This document shows positions 11,740-22,333 of a DNA stretch of 64,000 nt, in pieces. Position 1 is the stretch's first letter. Every line of letters starts with the position of its first letter. The position numbers were made by a program, and so were the translations under genes. The notes beneath the pieces are model-generated. The model saw only the letters and a program-made list of their open reading frames with translations. It searched no databases and was not told the origin of the DNA. This stretch comes from Parietaria judaica (lineage: Eukaryota; Streptophyta; Magnoliopsida; Rosales; Urticaceae), in contig OX940872.1 of assembly GCA_954871525.1 (NCBI GenBank), positions 23,097,746-23,161,745 on the forward strand. Direction: 5' to 3'.

Positions 11740-12225
11740 ATATTCCTTGTATGCTAGGAGCGTAACGTGATGAACAAATATTTTATTTGCAAATAAATAA
11801 CGAGGGCTATTCTGAGCGAAAGTTTACCAAATAAGGTTAATAAATTTTGGGGCAAAACTAGGATAATTTTAATTTCAATAGATATAAAAAGACAAATTTG
11901 TCTTTATTAATTTTTAATAATAGTTGTAAACATTTGTACAGAGATGGGAACTCTAATACAAATTCATTTATCAGTGGAATAATAAGATGAAACTAGTATT
12001 TTCAGGGAGCAAAATTATAGAGAGGGAAAAGTTCCAAATGAATTAATAGGGAGAACATATTGGAGGTAAATAGATTCAAAGTGAAATTCAAGGGGTTTCG
12101 GTTATATACACGAAATGATCATTTTAGAAAATATTAGGGATATTTACTCTAAAATATAAATACTTCCGTTTTGTTTTTTTTTTTTTTAATGTTTTTTAAT
12201 TTTTTGTTTTTGTTTTTTTTTTTTG
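11740..12225. other. SEO-A upstream region, no gene
   Basis: AT-rich DNA upstream of the SEO-A promoter, with a T-rich low-complexity tract near 12170-12235. Nothing else recognisable. Confidence 0.4.
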
Positions 12226-12229
12226 TTTT

Positions 12230-13142
12230 TTTTTTCTGAGTGCTATATCACTATGCTGCTGCAAATATTAAATACCAAGATTTAAATAATAGCAAGTGCT
12301 TTTATTTATCATAAACATCATCAATTGTTTGCAGATAATTCAGTAATGTTTATTTTTTGCAGCGAAAGTCATCAAAGTTACTAAGTTCTTGCAGATAAAT
12401 CAATAACGACTAGCGCCAAAAGTCACTAACAACGTCAGTCTTTTCTTATAAATGTTATCTGGCAACATTAAATGGCCTATCACCAACCTACATGACATTC
12501 ACCACTTGTCTCCAACAACGACAACACACTTTAGTGATAACATTATTTGAAATAGAGATTTTTGCGGCAATAGTACCATAAACTTTAAAATCAATCTTAT
12601 CGTGGCCAAAATTCCAAAAACACTAAAATATAATCATACCGTAACTTCCATTTTTTACCGACAATATTTATGATTTATTTATCAATGTCCTATAAAATTA
12701 AAAAAAATTCCGATAATATTTCTAACTTATGTATCACAACTTCTTATTTATCACAATTTGTGACATACATTATTTATCAAAATGTGTTCGTAATGACATT
12801 GCACAATATGTTTAAGGATTTGCTACAATATTCGCTATCATAAGATAATTATAGCAAATAGTTTGCTACTGTAAGATAATTAATTATTATCCAGATTACT
12901 TAAAACATTGTTGTAGTTTGCCGCAAATATCCCAATTTTAAATAAATATTCAGTAATACGTGTTATCCTTGTTGGAGACAAGTGGTGGATGATATGTAGG
13001 ATGCTGACGTTGCATTTAACATTTTCAAATAATATTTGTAAGAAAAGACTAACAATGTTTTTTGCCACAAAAATAAACGTTGATGAATTATTTTCAAGAA
13101 TTTTAGTGACTTTCATGATTTTTCGCCGCAAATTTCCCATCA
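12230..13142. mobile_element. Long inverted-repeat (foldback-type) element
   Basis: The left arm (about 12360-12535) and right arm (about 12965-13135) are imperfect reverse complements. Matching blocks include AGTCTTTTCTTATAAAT against its complement at about 13033-13050, and CACCACTTGTCTCCAACAA (12500-12518) against TTGTTGGAGACAAGTGGTG (12970-12988). GCGAAAGTCATCAAAGTTACT pairs with the end near 13100-13130 (shown as shorter shared blocks). The spacer is AT-rich and non-coding. Class is not determined; a foldback or MULE-like non-autonomous transposon is likely. Confidence 0.6.
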
Positions 13143-13149
13143 TATATAC

Positions 13150-14580
13150 ATATTGTTAATGCGTAAAAAAGGCTTTCAGTTAGAGTCGAATCCAAGGTTC
13201 AGGTTTCGAGCTAGACCCGCTGAACACGTGGATAATTGAATGCTAAGTCAGCGGGGGTTGACTGGTGATCGTCAAAGATGGAGGCGAATCCGTCGTCTTG
13301 GATGAGTCTCCGGGCTGTTCTTGGCGATCCTTGGTGAACTTCCTTCCTTGGCGAGCTTCTCGTCGGAGTGAAGTGTTTGTCTTGGCGAACTCTAGTCTTG
13401 ATGAAGCTCCGAGATGATCTTGATGATTCTTTGTGATTTCCATTCCTTGGCGAGCTCCTATGGCGAGGAAAGACTTGCAAAAAAGGGTAGCTCGGCCCGG
13501 TTCCCTGTTGCTTATGGTTGGGCGAGGATGCCTACGTATCTCAGTTTAAGAGAATTAAGTCCCACATAGTTCAGGGTTAGTGATAAATGGTGGGTAAATG
13601 ACGATGTGGTTTGACTAGTCAGAAGTGTCGATGTTGGCGGTGCGGGGGTGACCCTTGGCCAAATGGTGAGGGTATTACCGGCGAGGAATGATCCTTTTCG
13701 ACCTCGTAGGTGTTGGCGAGCTCGTTTTGGCGAGGCCCTTAACTTGGCGAGGGACGCCTTCGTTGACTCGTCGAATAACCTAAGCAGTGAGGCTAAGTCT
13801 CAATGCTTGTTCCATTGTCAGACGAGCGTCTCGTGGAGAACTCCCAGGGTTTGGCAAAAGAGAGGGAGAATTATAGAAAGAGAAGCTCTGGAGAAGGTTG
13901 AGTGAGTGTGCAAATGGGGAGGGAAAGACTTTTATTTATAAGAAAATCAATTTCATGTAATTGCCCAAAGGGGGCCTGCGAATTTCCTCTTGCTAGAAGG
14001 GCTTTGCCGCGGCTCCTTGTCGTGGCGAGAGGCTTGCCAGTGCTCCATAGCTCGTATTTGACGTCTTTCGGGTATCCGCGAGCTTGTATGTTGAGTGTGG
14101 AGGAATCTCGGGGACTTCCCGGGGGTCTTCGTAAGATCGGATCTCTTTGTCATGTGGAATAATTGTGAGTTATCCCTTCATCAAGCTGTGGCGAGGTGCT
14201 TGCCACGGCAAGGGGCTCGCCAGGATAAGGGGCTTGCCAGGGCGAGGGATTTTCCAGGGCAAGGTACTTCGCCAGGGGCTGGCCAGGGCGAGGGGCTTGT
14301 CAGGGCGAGGTGCTATGCCAGGTGTTCGCCAGGGCGAGGGGCTCGTCAGGGCGAGGTACTTCGCCAGGGGCTCGTTGGGGGGGTTCGCCAGGGCGAGGTA
14401 TTCGCCAGGGGCTCTCGGTCTCCGTCTTCGCCTTCTTAGCTCCAGGCCTCGCCAATACATTGGGTCTTGGGCCTCTGATCTTTGCCTTCCGTGGTGGGGA
14501 TTTGACTTTTGCTAAAAGGGGGCCCGATTTTATATGTTCCAAAAAATGCACATAACGCATATATATGAAATACATGCAAA
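13150..14580. other. GC-rich retroelement-like remnant with GGCGAG motifs
   Basis: The motif GGCGAG recurs throughout, in contrast to the AT-rich surroundings. A TATA-like TTTATTTATAAG lies at about 13931, and GTCCCACATAGTTCAGGG at about 13560 resembles plant LTR sequence. Reading frames on both strands are compositional artefacts without domains. I interpret it as a decayed long terminal repeat or part of a non-autonomous retroelement, with low certainty. Confidence 0.35.
14188..14425. repeat. GCCAGGGCGAGG minisatellite
   Basis: About eleven degenerate units of roughly 17-22 bp based on GCCAGGGCGAGGGGCTT, some with a TACTTC insertion. The repeat explains the overlapping Gly/Arg-rich and Pro-rich reading frames on both strands here, which should not be called genes. 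Confidence 0.75.
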
Positions 14581-14889
14581 TGTTTTTTTCTAGCTAGTTG
14601 ATGATTTCAAATATTCATATATGTCCAGATATACATTTCTTTTCTATTAGAAAAATATATATAAAAATAAATTTTATCAAACATATGGCGTGATAAATAA
14701 ATTGGACAAAAAAATGTGCCGCCTGTACATTTTTTATGATTTTGTGTATTTTAACATTATTTTTACTTTGGACCACCGGCGTCTTATTTGGTCGAAATTT
14801 CAATACTTTCACCATAAGTTTTTTCTCTTTCAAAATGAAGAATATATGTATCGAGTTACGAATATCCACATATCATTTAAAATTATGAC

Positions 14890-14894
14890 GTCTG
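14890..14894. repeat. Left target-site duplication of the Copia element
   Basis: GTCTG directly before the left LTR; the identical GTCTG follows the right LTR at 25073-25077. Confidence 0.9.
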
Positions 14895-15670
14895 TGTTGG
14901 AAATCACGTCTATGATTCCGTATAATTATCACGATTTATACGTCCGAACCGTCAGGGTAACATTTAAAAATTATTTTAAAGCGGAAAACTTGTTATCCAA
15001 ACAACGGTCCGAATATCGGATAATAACCATATTCCAAGATCTGATAAATATTATGCAATTTAATATTCATAACTCATTATTAATAAACTAGTCATAATAG
15101 GAAATAAATAGAAAGCAGTAAATGTTTGCATTTATTAACCCAATGCATAAGGCCGTACCTCGTTTGGCGATTTCGGCTGCGCACTCTGAATCGGGCAGGG
15201 CTCCGCCGGTGCTGAGGGAATCTCCCGTGATCTTCCGGGATATTCTCCTGGAATCCTCGTACCGAAGCGTGGGCTTCGCCGGCAGGACTCCGTCGCAAAA
15301 CTTTAACTGATGGTTCTTTTTAAGCTTCCGGAGAAATAGTCTCCTAAGCCGAACCAGAAGAAGAGATCAGAGAGAAAATTCGCAGACCCTGAAGGAGAGG
15401 GAGAGTTCGAATTTTTCTCTGGGGAAAGGTGTGAATAATGTGTAGAATGAGCTCCCTATTTATAGGCTCAAGACTGTAACCGATTTGGAGATATTCCCTC
15501 CCTAAATTCGAATTTCATTAATTAAATATAATTAATTATCTCAATCCAATGGTCCAGATTTAATCTCATCTAAATCCAATGGATATAATTAATTAGGGAT
15601 TTAATTAAATAAGAAAGATTTAGATAAATCAAAAATCCAATCTTATCTTCTTATATCATAAAATTCGAAT

Positions 15671-15708
<38 letters not shown>

Positions 15709-15834
15709 CGAATTCTTATTATCTCAATCCAACGGTTGAGATGATTCATTAACCGATCTAATGGATCAAATAAGTTTAGGATAAATTAATTTATTAAAAC
15801 AATTTTTTTGAATTTATCCATAAATGTAATTCGA

Positions 15835-15865
<31 letters not shown>

Positions 15866-17648
15866 ATTAATCAATTCTTAATCCGACGGCATAGATTAAA
15901 TCTTAGACCGATCCAACAGATATAATTGATTAATCAAATTCGAAAAATAAAACTTGGTCACCAAGTTATTAATTTTGAATTCATCAATATCCTAATCCAA
16001 CGGTTGATACTAAATCATAACCGATCCAATGGATAATATTGATTTTAGGGATTTGCCAAAATACCAAAACATTTGGTACTTATGCCGCAAATATAGAAAT
16101 ATTAAATCAAGCCATTCGAATCTACCTAGGGTTTTATATAACAAACCCTAATTCGAATTTACACATATTAATATATATAAATATATATATTCATTTATTA
16201 ATATAAATCCATTAATTATTAATTAATTATTAATAAGATATTAATAATTAAATCCAAATAATTAAATTATATTAATAAATCCTGATCTCAATATCACACA
16301 TAAAAATGTCATGGTGCCACACCATCATTTAAATTCGTGACATGTGATTTAATTTCAAAGTTTATCGAAGCGATCATAAACTTAGAAAATCCATAAATCA
16401 CTAACCGTAAGTCGAAATGACTTGGTTCAAAAAGCAAAGTTGCTTAGAATTTAATTTCCAACAACATGGTGCTGATAGAAAATCTAAATTCTAACTTTCT
16501 TTTTATTCAGTTAATTTCGTGTACCAAAATATGATACTTTTGCCACGCCTACGATAAAACTATCTGATGTCTGACACAGACCTTTCAGTTTTATAAGTCA
16601 AGCCAAATGATTAAACATTATCCAGAATGTATTTTAATCACGTACGTATCATCCGTTACGGAGCTATCCTGGGGACCATGGACCCGTATCACTTAAGCTC
16701 CAACGAACTGCTAGTTGTTCGTCAAACCTCGAAGTGATTCCACTATAGACCCGAGGCTGCACTCTTTAGTGATACGGTATATATTATTCCCTTTATAATA
16801 GCAGGGTGTCCATTGATACAATCAAATTCGGGTTATTGATCTTTCACTTGATGATTCATAAATGAGCAGGCGGTTTTTACCGTTATGCCCCTCATTGTAT
16901 TTACTTCCTTGACTCAGTCAGCAATATCATGAGTAACCCACTTATGGTTTCGATTCATAAGTTGCGCATGGGTATCTCTCACTTCTCACCACCGACAATC
17001 AAGGGAATCATCATCACTCTAAGGAGAGCTGTGTGATGCCCATGTCTATGACCAAGCCACCCTTACTGCTGACTCTCATGTTCCCAAAATAATAGTGTTG
17101 GGAACAGCTGTAATATTTCGTGTTCTTTAACGGTTAAATCAAAGAACAATCAAGTCAGCAGCTTGGACTCAAGATCACTCAGGACTTAGATCGAATATCC
17201 ATTTGATCATCTACTAGTGACTCAACTCCAAGTTATCAGTGACGGTCTTATATGATGACTTCCGGAGTTTAAGTCAGGTCCAGTCCAGTATGAAGACACT
17301 TCATACTTAATGCACTTCTAGTGAGTGTGACACACACAAAATCCAGAATAGGATTATCACTTAGTCACATTAATGACCTTATACGATTAATGGGCTCCCA
17401 CCCAGTTGATCAGGTCACGGACATTTTAAGTTCATTTATTATGATTATTAATTCTTCCTCACATTGACTCTGTTGTGATAATAATAACATAATTGCATCC
17501 TTTATGAACTAAGGAATCAAACATTCTATTTTACTCTACCAGAAACTATAATAAGATTATCATAATAAGCATCATCTTTATTCAACGACTTGTCATAATC
17601 TTTTACAAAGGGATAAGATATCTTGTTTAAGGACACACATGTCCAACA
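14895..17648 (-). repeat. Left LTR (3' LTR) of the Copia element
   Basis: 2754 bp, bounded by TGTTGGAAAT and ATGTCCAACA. It matches the right LTR almost base for base; visible differences are a handful of substitutions, two or three single-base indels and a longer (TA)n tract near 15680. It encodes the last 41 codons, stop included, of the polymerase reading frame. (TA)n tracts occur near 15680 and 15840. A TATA-like CTATTTATAGG lies at about 15458 (complement strand TATAAATAG). Confidence 0.92.
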
Positions 17649-19271
17649 ATCTCCCACTTGTACTTGAAGAAGATGACCCATGTCTTTCAGACCCATATTC
17701 TCCAGATGCCTCCTGAATATTTTCTCTGGCAACGTCTTGGTGAATGGATCAGCCAGATTGTCTTCCGAGGCTATTTTCACAACCCTTACGTCGCCACGAC
17801 GCACTATCTCTCTTATGAGATGGTATTTGCGTTCTATATGCTTTGCCTTGTTATGGTCTCTGGGCTCTTTAGAATTTGCCACCGCACCACTGTTGTCACA
17901 ATATAGTGTTTGGGGCCCATCTACATTTGGAACAACTCCCAGTTCTATGTAGAAATTCTTGAGCCAAACTGCTGCCTCACAGGCTGCCACGTATTCAGCT
18001 TCCATGGTGGAATCTGCGATACAGGATTGCTTTATGCTTCTCCAGAATATCGCTCCACCAGCAAGGGTGTACACCGCTCCTGACGTCGACTTTCTCGCGT
18101 CTCTATCAGACATAAAGTCTGAATCAGTGTATCCTAGTGGATTCAGTTCTGATCCTGAAAACACTAACATATAGTTTCTCGTTCTCCGAAGATACTTGAG
18201 AATGTTCTTCACTGCAGTCCAGTGAGCCATACCAGGGTTGGATTGATATCTGCTAACAATTCCCACAGCGTAACAGATGTCTGGCCTAGTACACTGCATA
18301 GCGTACATCAGACTTCCCACTGCTGAAGCATAGGGTATTCTCCTCATCACGTCTTGCTCTTTCGGAGAAGTTGGGCATTGTTTCCTACTAAGGAATACTC
18401 CATGTCTGGTTGGTAAATTACCTCCCTTGGAGTTTTCCATTGCAAAACGTTCAAGCACCTTATCAATGTAAGTTGCTTGCGATAAGGCTAGAAGCCTGTT
18501 GTTGCGATCCCTGAATATACGGATCCCAAGAACATAGCTGGCTTCTCCCATGTCCTTCATTTGGAATTGCGTAGATAGCCACGCTTTTACGTCCGATAGC
18601 TTCTTCACACTGTTTCCAATGAGAAGAATATCGTCGACGTACAGAACAAGAAAAATTTCCACGGTTTCGTCATTGAGTTTATAAATGCAGGCCTCAGTGA
18701 CATTTTGAATGAATCCATAGGTTTTGATGGTTTCATCAAACCTTAGATTCCAGGATCTGGAAGCTTGCTTTAATCCATAAATGGATTTAAGTAATCTACA
18801 AACTTTCCCTTCTTGACCCTGTTGCACGAACCCTTCTGGTTGGTCCATATAGATGTTTTCGTCAATGTACCCGTTCAGGAATGCGGTTTTGACGTCCATC
18901 TGCCAAATCTCATAATTGAGACTACAGGCTATGGCCATGAGAATCCGGATGGACTTGAACTTAGCGACTGGAGCGAAGGTTTCATCGAAATCAATACCTT
19001 CTCTCTGGGTAAAACCCTTTGCCACTAGTCTAGCCTTGAAGGTTTCAACCTTCCCGTCCACTCCTCTCTTTCGCTTGTATACCCACTTACAGCCAATGGT
19101 TTTGAAACCATCCGGTAAGTCTACAAGTTCACAGACTTCATTAGAATCCATAGATTCTACTTCTTGGTTCATGGCTTCCTGCCATTCTCCCTTACCAGGA
19201 TCCATCATAGCTTCCTTGAAGCTTATGGGATCTTCAACACTAGTGTTTGAAACATCTAGGTCAAAAACCAA
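17526..19271 (-). CDS. Copia reverse transcriptase / RNase H polyprotein, C-terminal part
   Basis: An uninterrupted 581-codon frame. The Copia reverse transcriptase domain begins about residue 45 with CKWVYKRKRG, ARLVAKGF, QMDVKTAFLNG and SIYGLKQASRSWNLRF; the catalytic YVDD is at about 211-214. RNase H follows with YTDSDFMSD, STMEAEYVAACEA and HIERKYHLIRE. Such a domain copies element RNA to DNA and degrades the RNA strand. A stop lies just upstream of the frame (near 19280), where integrase should be, so this is the C-terminal half of a normally larger polyprotein and has no gag or integrase here. The frame extends past the usual RNase H end into the LTR and stops within it. The start is only the first available codon, not a supported initiation site. 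Confidence 0.88.
   Translation of the reverse strand: MVFDLDVSNTSVEDPISFKEAMMDPGKGEWQEAMNQEVESMDSNEVCELVDLPDGFKTIGCKWVYKRKRGVDGKVETFKARLVAKGFTQREGIDFDETFAPVAKFKSIRILMAIACSLNYEIWQMDVKTAFLNGYIDENIYMDQPEGFVQQGQEGKVCRLLKSIYGLKQASRSWNLRFDETIKTYGFIQNVTEACIYKLNDETVEIFLVLYVDDILLIGNSVKKLSDVKAWLSTQFQMKDMGEASYVLGIRIFRDRNNRLLALSQATYIDKVLERFAMENSKGGNLPTRHGVFLSRKQCPTSPKEQDVMRRIPYASAVGSLMYAMQCTRPDICYAVGIVSRYQSNPGMAHWTAVKNILKYLRRTRNYMLVFSGSELNPLGYTDSDFMSDRDARKSTSGAVYTLAGGAIFWRSIKQSCIADSTMEAEYVAACEAAVWLKNFYIELGVVPNVDGPQTLYCDNSGAVANSKEPRDHNKAKHIERKYHLIREIVRRGDVRVVKIASEDNLADPFTKTLPEKIFRRHLENMGLKDMGHLLQVQVGDCWTCVSLNKISYPFVKDYDKSLNKDDAYYDNLIIVSGRVK
17649..17661 (-). other. Polypurine tract of the Copia element
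   Basis: On the minus strand the sequence just before the 3' LTR reads ACAAGTGGGAGAT, a typical plus-strand primer tract, immediately followed by TGTTGG of the LTR. Confidence 0.8.
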
Positions 19272-22200
19272 CTGGGTTTACTCGTAGTGCTGAACCGTTC
19301 ACAAGAACCTCCCACTACGTCTGAGTATTCCCCGAGTTTCTGATGAAACTCTTATGGTGACTACTCGTAGTGTTGTTAATTATTATTTAACCTCCCACTA
19401 CGTCTGAGTATCACATGGTTCTGATCCTGGGACCGTGGTTTCCGTACTCTGATTATCAACAGGCGCTGTTGATTGTGTAATTATTTTGTCTTCTAACAAT
19501 TCCTCAATTAATGTTTTATCTTGAGGTTCATAGTTTATATAGAGTCATATTTCGAAAAGAGTTACTATTGTTGCCGAACAATTACTCTTTTATATGATCA
19601 TAAACTATGTTTCGTTCGATTCCCATGAATAATGTAAAATGATTCTTCCCCTTAATCATTTCCAAAGGTTCTTGTTCCTTTCTTTCTAGAGAACGTTGAC
19701 TTTCAGAGAATTAATTTCTCTATAAGGTGATCATAAAACTGAAAGTTTAGATTCACCCCTTCAGAATAACTGAAGAGTCACAAGTGATTAACTGAATTAA
19801 AAATTCGGTTCATGCAATAAATTTCTTGAACTTTTAAAAGTTCTAATTTACTTTGCATTCATACCATTATCTTGAATACTTGCCAATCATTAGATAAAGT
19901 ATTCATTTCCCTTTTTCAAACTTGTATAATGGACCACATACGCCAAGTATGTACAAGCTTTATAGGAATTGTGGCTCTTTTGACCCTCTTTCTCATAAAA
20001 TGGTCTTTTAGTCATTTTAATCTTTGGACAAGATTCTCAAACAGGCAGGGAACTGATGTAACAGTTCACGCATGGTCCATCCTGTTAATCTCATCCAAAT
20101 TAATATGACTATCATTTAGATGCCTTAGGTATGATTGATCACTTTCACAGTTAACCTTTTTCCTGGATGTCACATCCATATTATTCATTCATTGTTTCAT
20201 AATGGACTAAGTTCGTTTATTTCACTTCACCGGACAGTCAATGTAAACAACTAGATCATTTCATAAATAATAATTTCATTATTATCTATAATGAAAAAAC
20301 TTTGTTTACATAAGTGGACATTTGAATTTCCATGTAAGTCACGGGAATAATAACTATTGTTCTTGAAAACAACAACTTATTATATTTAAACGACTTGCTC
20401 CCACTGAAATAATTATCCCATTACTTTGACTAACACAGTCAACTTATGATTGTCTTCTGAATTATGAATTCAGTCAAAGGTTTCAACCTTTACCAATCAT
20501 CGGGATGAATGATTATCTTCTCTTTGTTCATCTTTAGCCATTTCCAAAGTTCTAGAACTTTCGAATTACTCCCTTGTAATGTCGAGTGGAAATACCAACT
20601 AATCACAAAAGATAATCAATAAGTGAGTAAAATCACTTATTCGAACATTCACTGTCTTGACATTAAATACACTTCAGATTGTTCTATATTTATTTCAGAT
20701 AGACATTTTATACTGGCATTGAAAAAGAAACTTATTAAACTTTATTATAGGTAGAATGTTTTTAGAAAAATTTTTGTTTGAAATAGTTACATGATGCAAA
20801 CATGTTCTGGGTAAAACGTTAAATAAACCCTTTAACTATTTCGTGATAATTTAACCGACTGTACACGTCGTTGCCGTCCTTAGTGGCATGGTCACTCTAG
20901 GGTGACTCGCGGTGTCAACCGTGTAGTTTGGTTAAACTAAGTTTTAGTCATAAACTTAATTAATATTCATAACAAGAACCACCAAGTTCTCTATGATTAT
21001 TAACTATCACCATAGACGGTCAGGAAGCACCAACTTCCGTGCAAGCTTAACCCATTATTTTTGGTTCTCGGGATCCTCTTGGAAACGTCGTCCTTAGGGA
21101 ATGGTCACACTAGGGTGACTCGCGGTCCATTTCCAAGATTCCTCCGTCCCCATATTCTTTTGGAACTATCACGTTGTCAAACCTCCCACAAGCACACCTT
21201 CCCTTAGGGAATGGACACACTAGGGTGACTCGAGGCGGTGTGGTCAGCAGACCTTGTGTTAGTAATAATGGAGACCTTTAATGTATCCTATACTTGCCAT
21301 TGTTTTTAGGAGATAACGTTTTTTATTTCTTATACTAAGTTATAAAAACTTAATATATAAACTATTAATGACACATTAATGGTTTATTTCGGATTTATTT
21401 ATTACGTCTCGTAATTAAATAATCCCCTTTTATTGTGTTTATTATTTTGTCGGTAGTGATAGATCAATTCGTACGCTCTCCAGGTCGATGGGAGGGGTCC
21501 TAACCGGTCACCCAGAAGTGGATGGTGAACCGGCCCCACTTTTGATTCCCTCTTCCTTAGTCAAGATTGTACGATTGAAATTTTTCCGACTCATAACAAA
21601 CACATTTACATTTACTCTTTATTATTTATATCTATCCTAAATATGACATATTAATAATGATCCAAACATAGACTCTATGTTTTAGGGTTATGAAAATAGG
21701 TTATAATAAATTATATCTATGATGAATATAATTAATTATTTCTAGGGATCCGGGTCGGAATAAATTCCGACCCATAATTAAAAATTATGTACGTGGGCCC
21801 TCCGGGCCTAAGCCCGGGCCCACATCCCTAGGAGAGGCCACGCCCAACCAGCCGAGGAGGGCCAGGGCAGCGCCCACCTCGCGCTGGGCCAGCAGGCCCA
21901 TTCCGCTGCCAAGCAGCGTGGGCTGCTGCCAGGGCGCGAGGCCCATTCCGCTGCCAGGCAGCGTGGGCCGCACCCAGGGCGCGAGGCCCAGGCGCTGCGC
22001 GCCAGGGCAACCCGCAAGGGTCTCGCCCTGGGCCTCGCCCTGGCGTGGGCTTCGCTACGGGCCTGGCCCGTGGCGATTAGAGTTCTGACCCTGGGGCTGC
22101 AGCGGCGGCCCCTGGTTAGCCCTTGCCACGGGCTGGGCTGCACCTAGCAGCCCAGCCTTTTTACCGGTCCGATTTTTTTTTTTTCGGGTCGGGAATTAAT

Positions 22201-22310
22201 TAAATTAATATTAAAATATCTAGAAATAAATTTCAATTTTAATTATTAATTTATTCATCAAATAATTTGTTCTTTAAACCCATTAATTAAATTACGTAAT
22301 TATTTATCCT
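19272..22310 (-). other. Non-coding filler of the Copia element, with internal repeats
   Basis: No gag, protease or integrase frame can be found on either strand. CCTCCCACTACGTCTGAGTA occurs twice (about 19304 and 19390). AGGGTGACTCG occurs three times (about 20898, 21113, 21215), each next to a GTCCTTAG or CCCTTAGGGAATGG block. 21790-22160 is a GC-rich block in which GGCCCATTCCGCTGCCA and CCAGGGCGCGAGGCCCA repeat. Compare gag/integrase-less derivatives of other plant retrotransposons. Confidence 0.65.
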
Positions 22311-22314
22311 TGAA

Positions 22315-22331
22315 CCATGGCTCTGATACCA
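22315..22331 (-). other. Primer binding site of the Copia element
   Basis: On the minus strand TGGTATCAGAGCCATGG starts two bases after the LTR end. It matches the 3' end of plant initiator tRNA-Met, the usual Copia primer. Confidence 0.9.
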
Positions 22332-22333
22332 AT

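Noticed and set aside
14095..14575. Overlapping Gly/Arg- and Pro-rich reading frames on both strands
   Set aside because: They arise from the GCCAGGGCGAGG minisatellite, which is open in several frames at once; no domain or start context supports a gene.
15092..15310. Frames in the LTRs (also at 22531-22749)
   Set aside because: Present in both LTRs only because LTRs are copies; no domain, and both strands are open.
21785..22143. Minus-strand Ala/Arg/Pro-rich frames in the Copia interior
   Set aside because: Repetitive GC-rich sequence open in three frames; not similar to gag or integrase.
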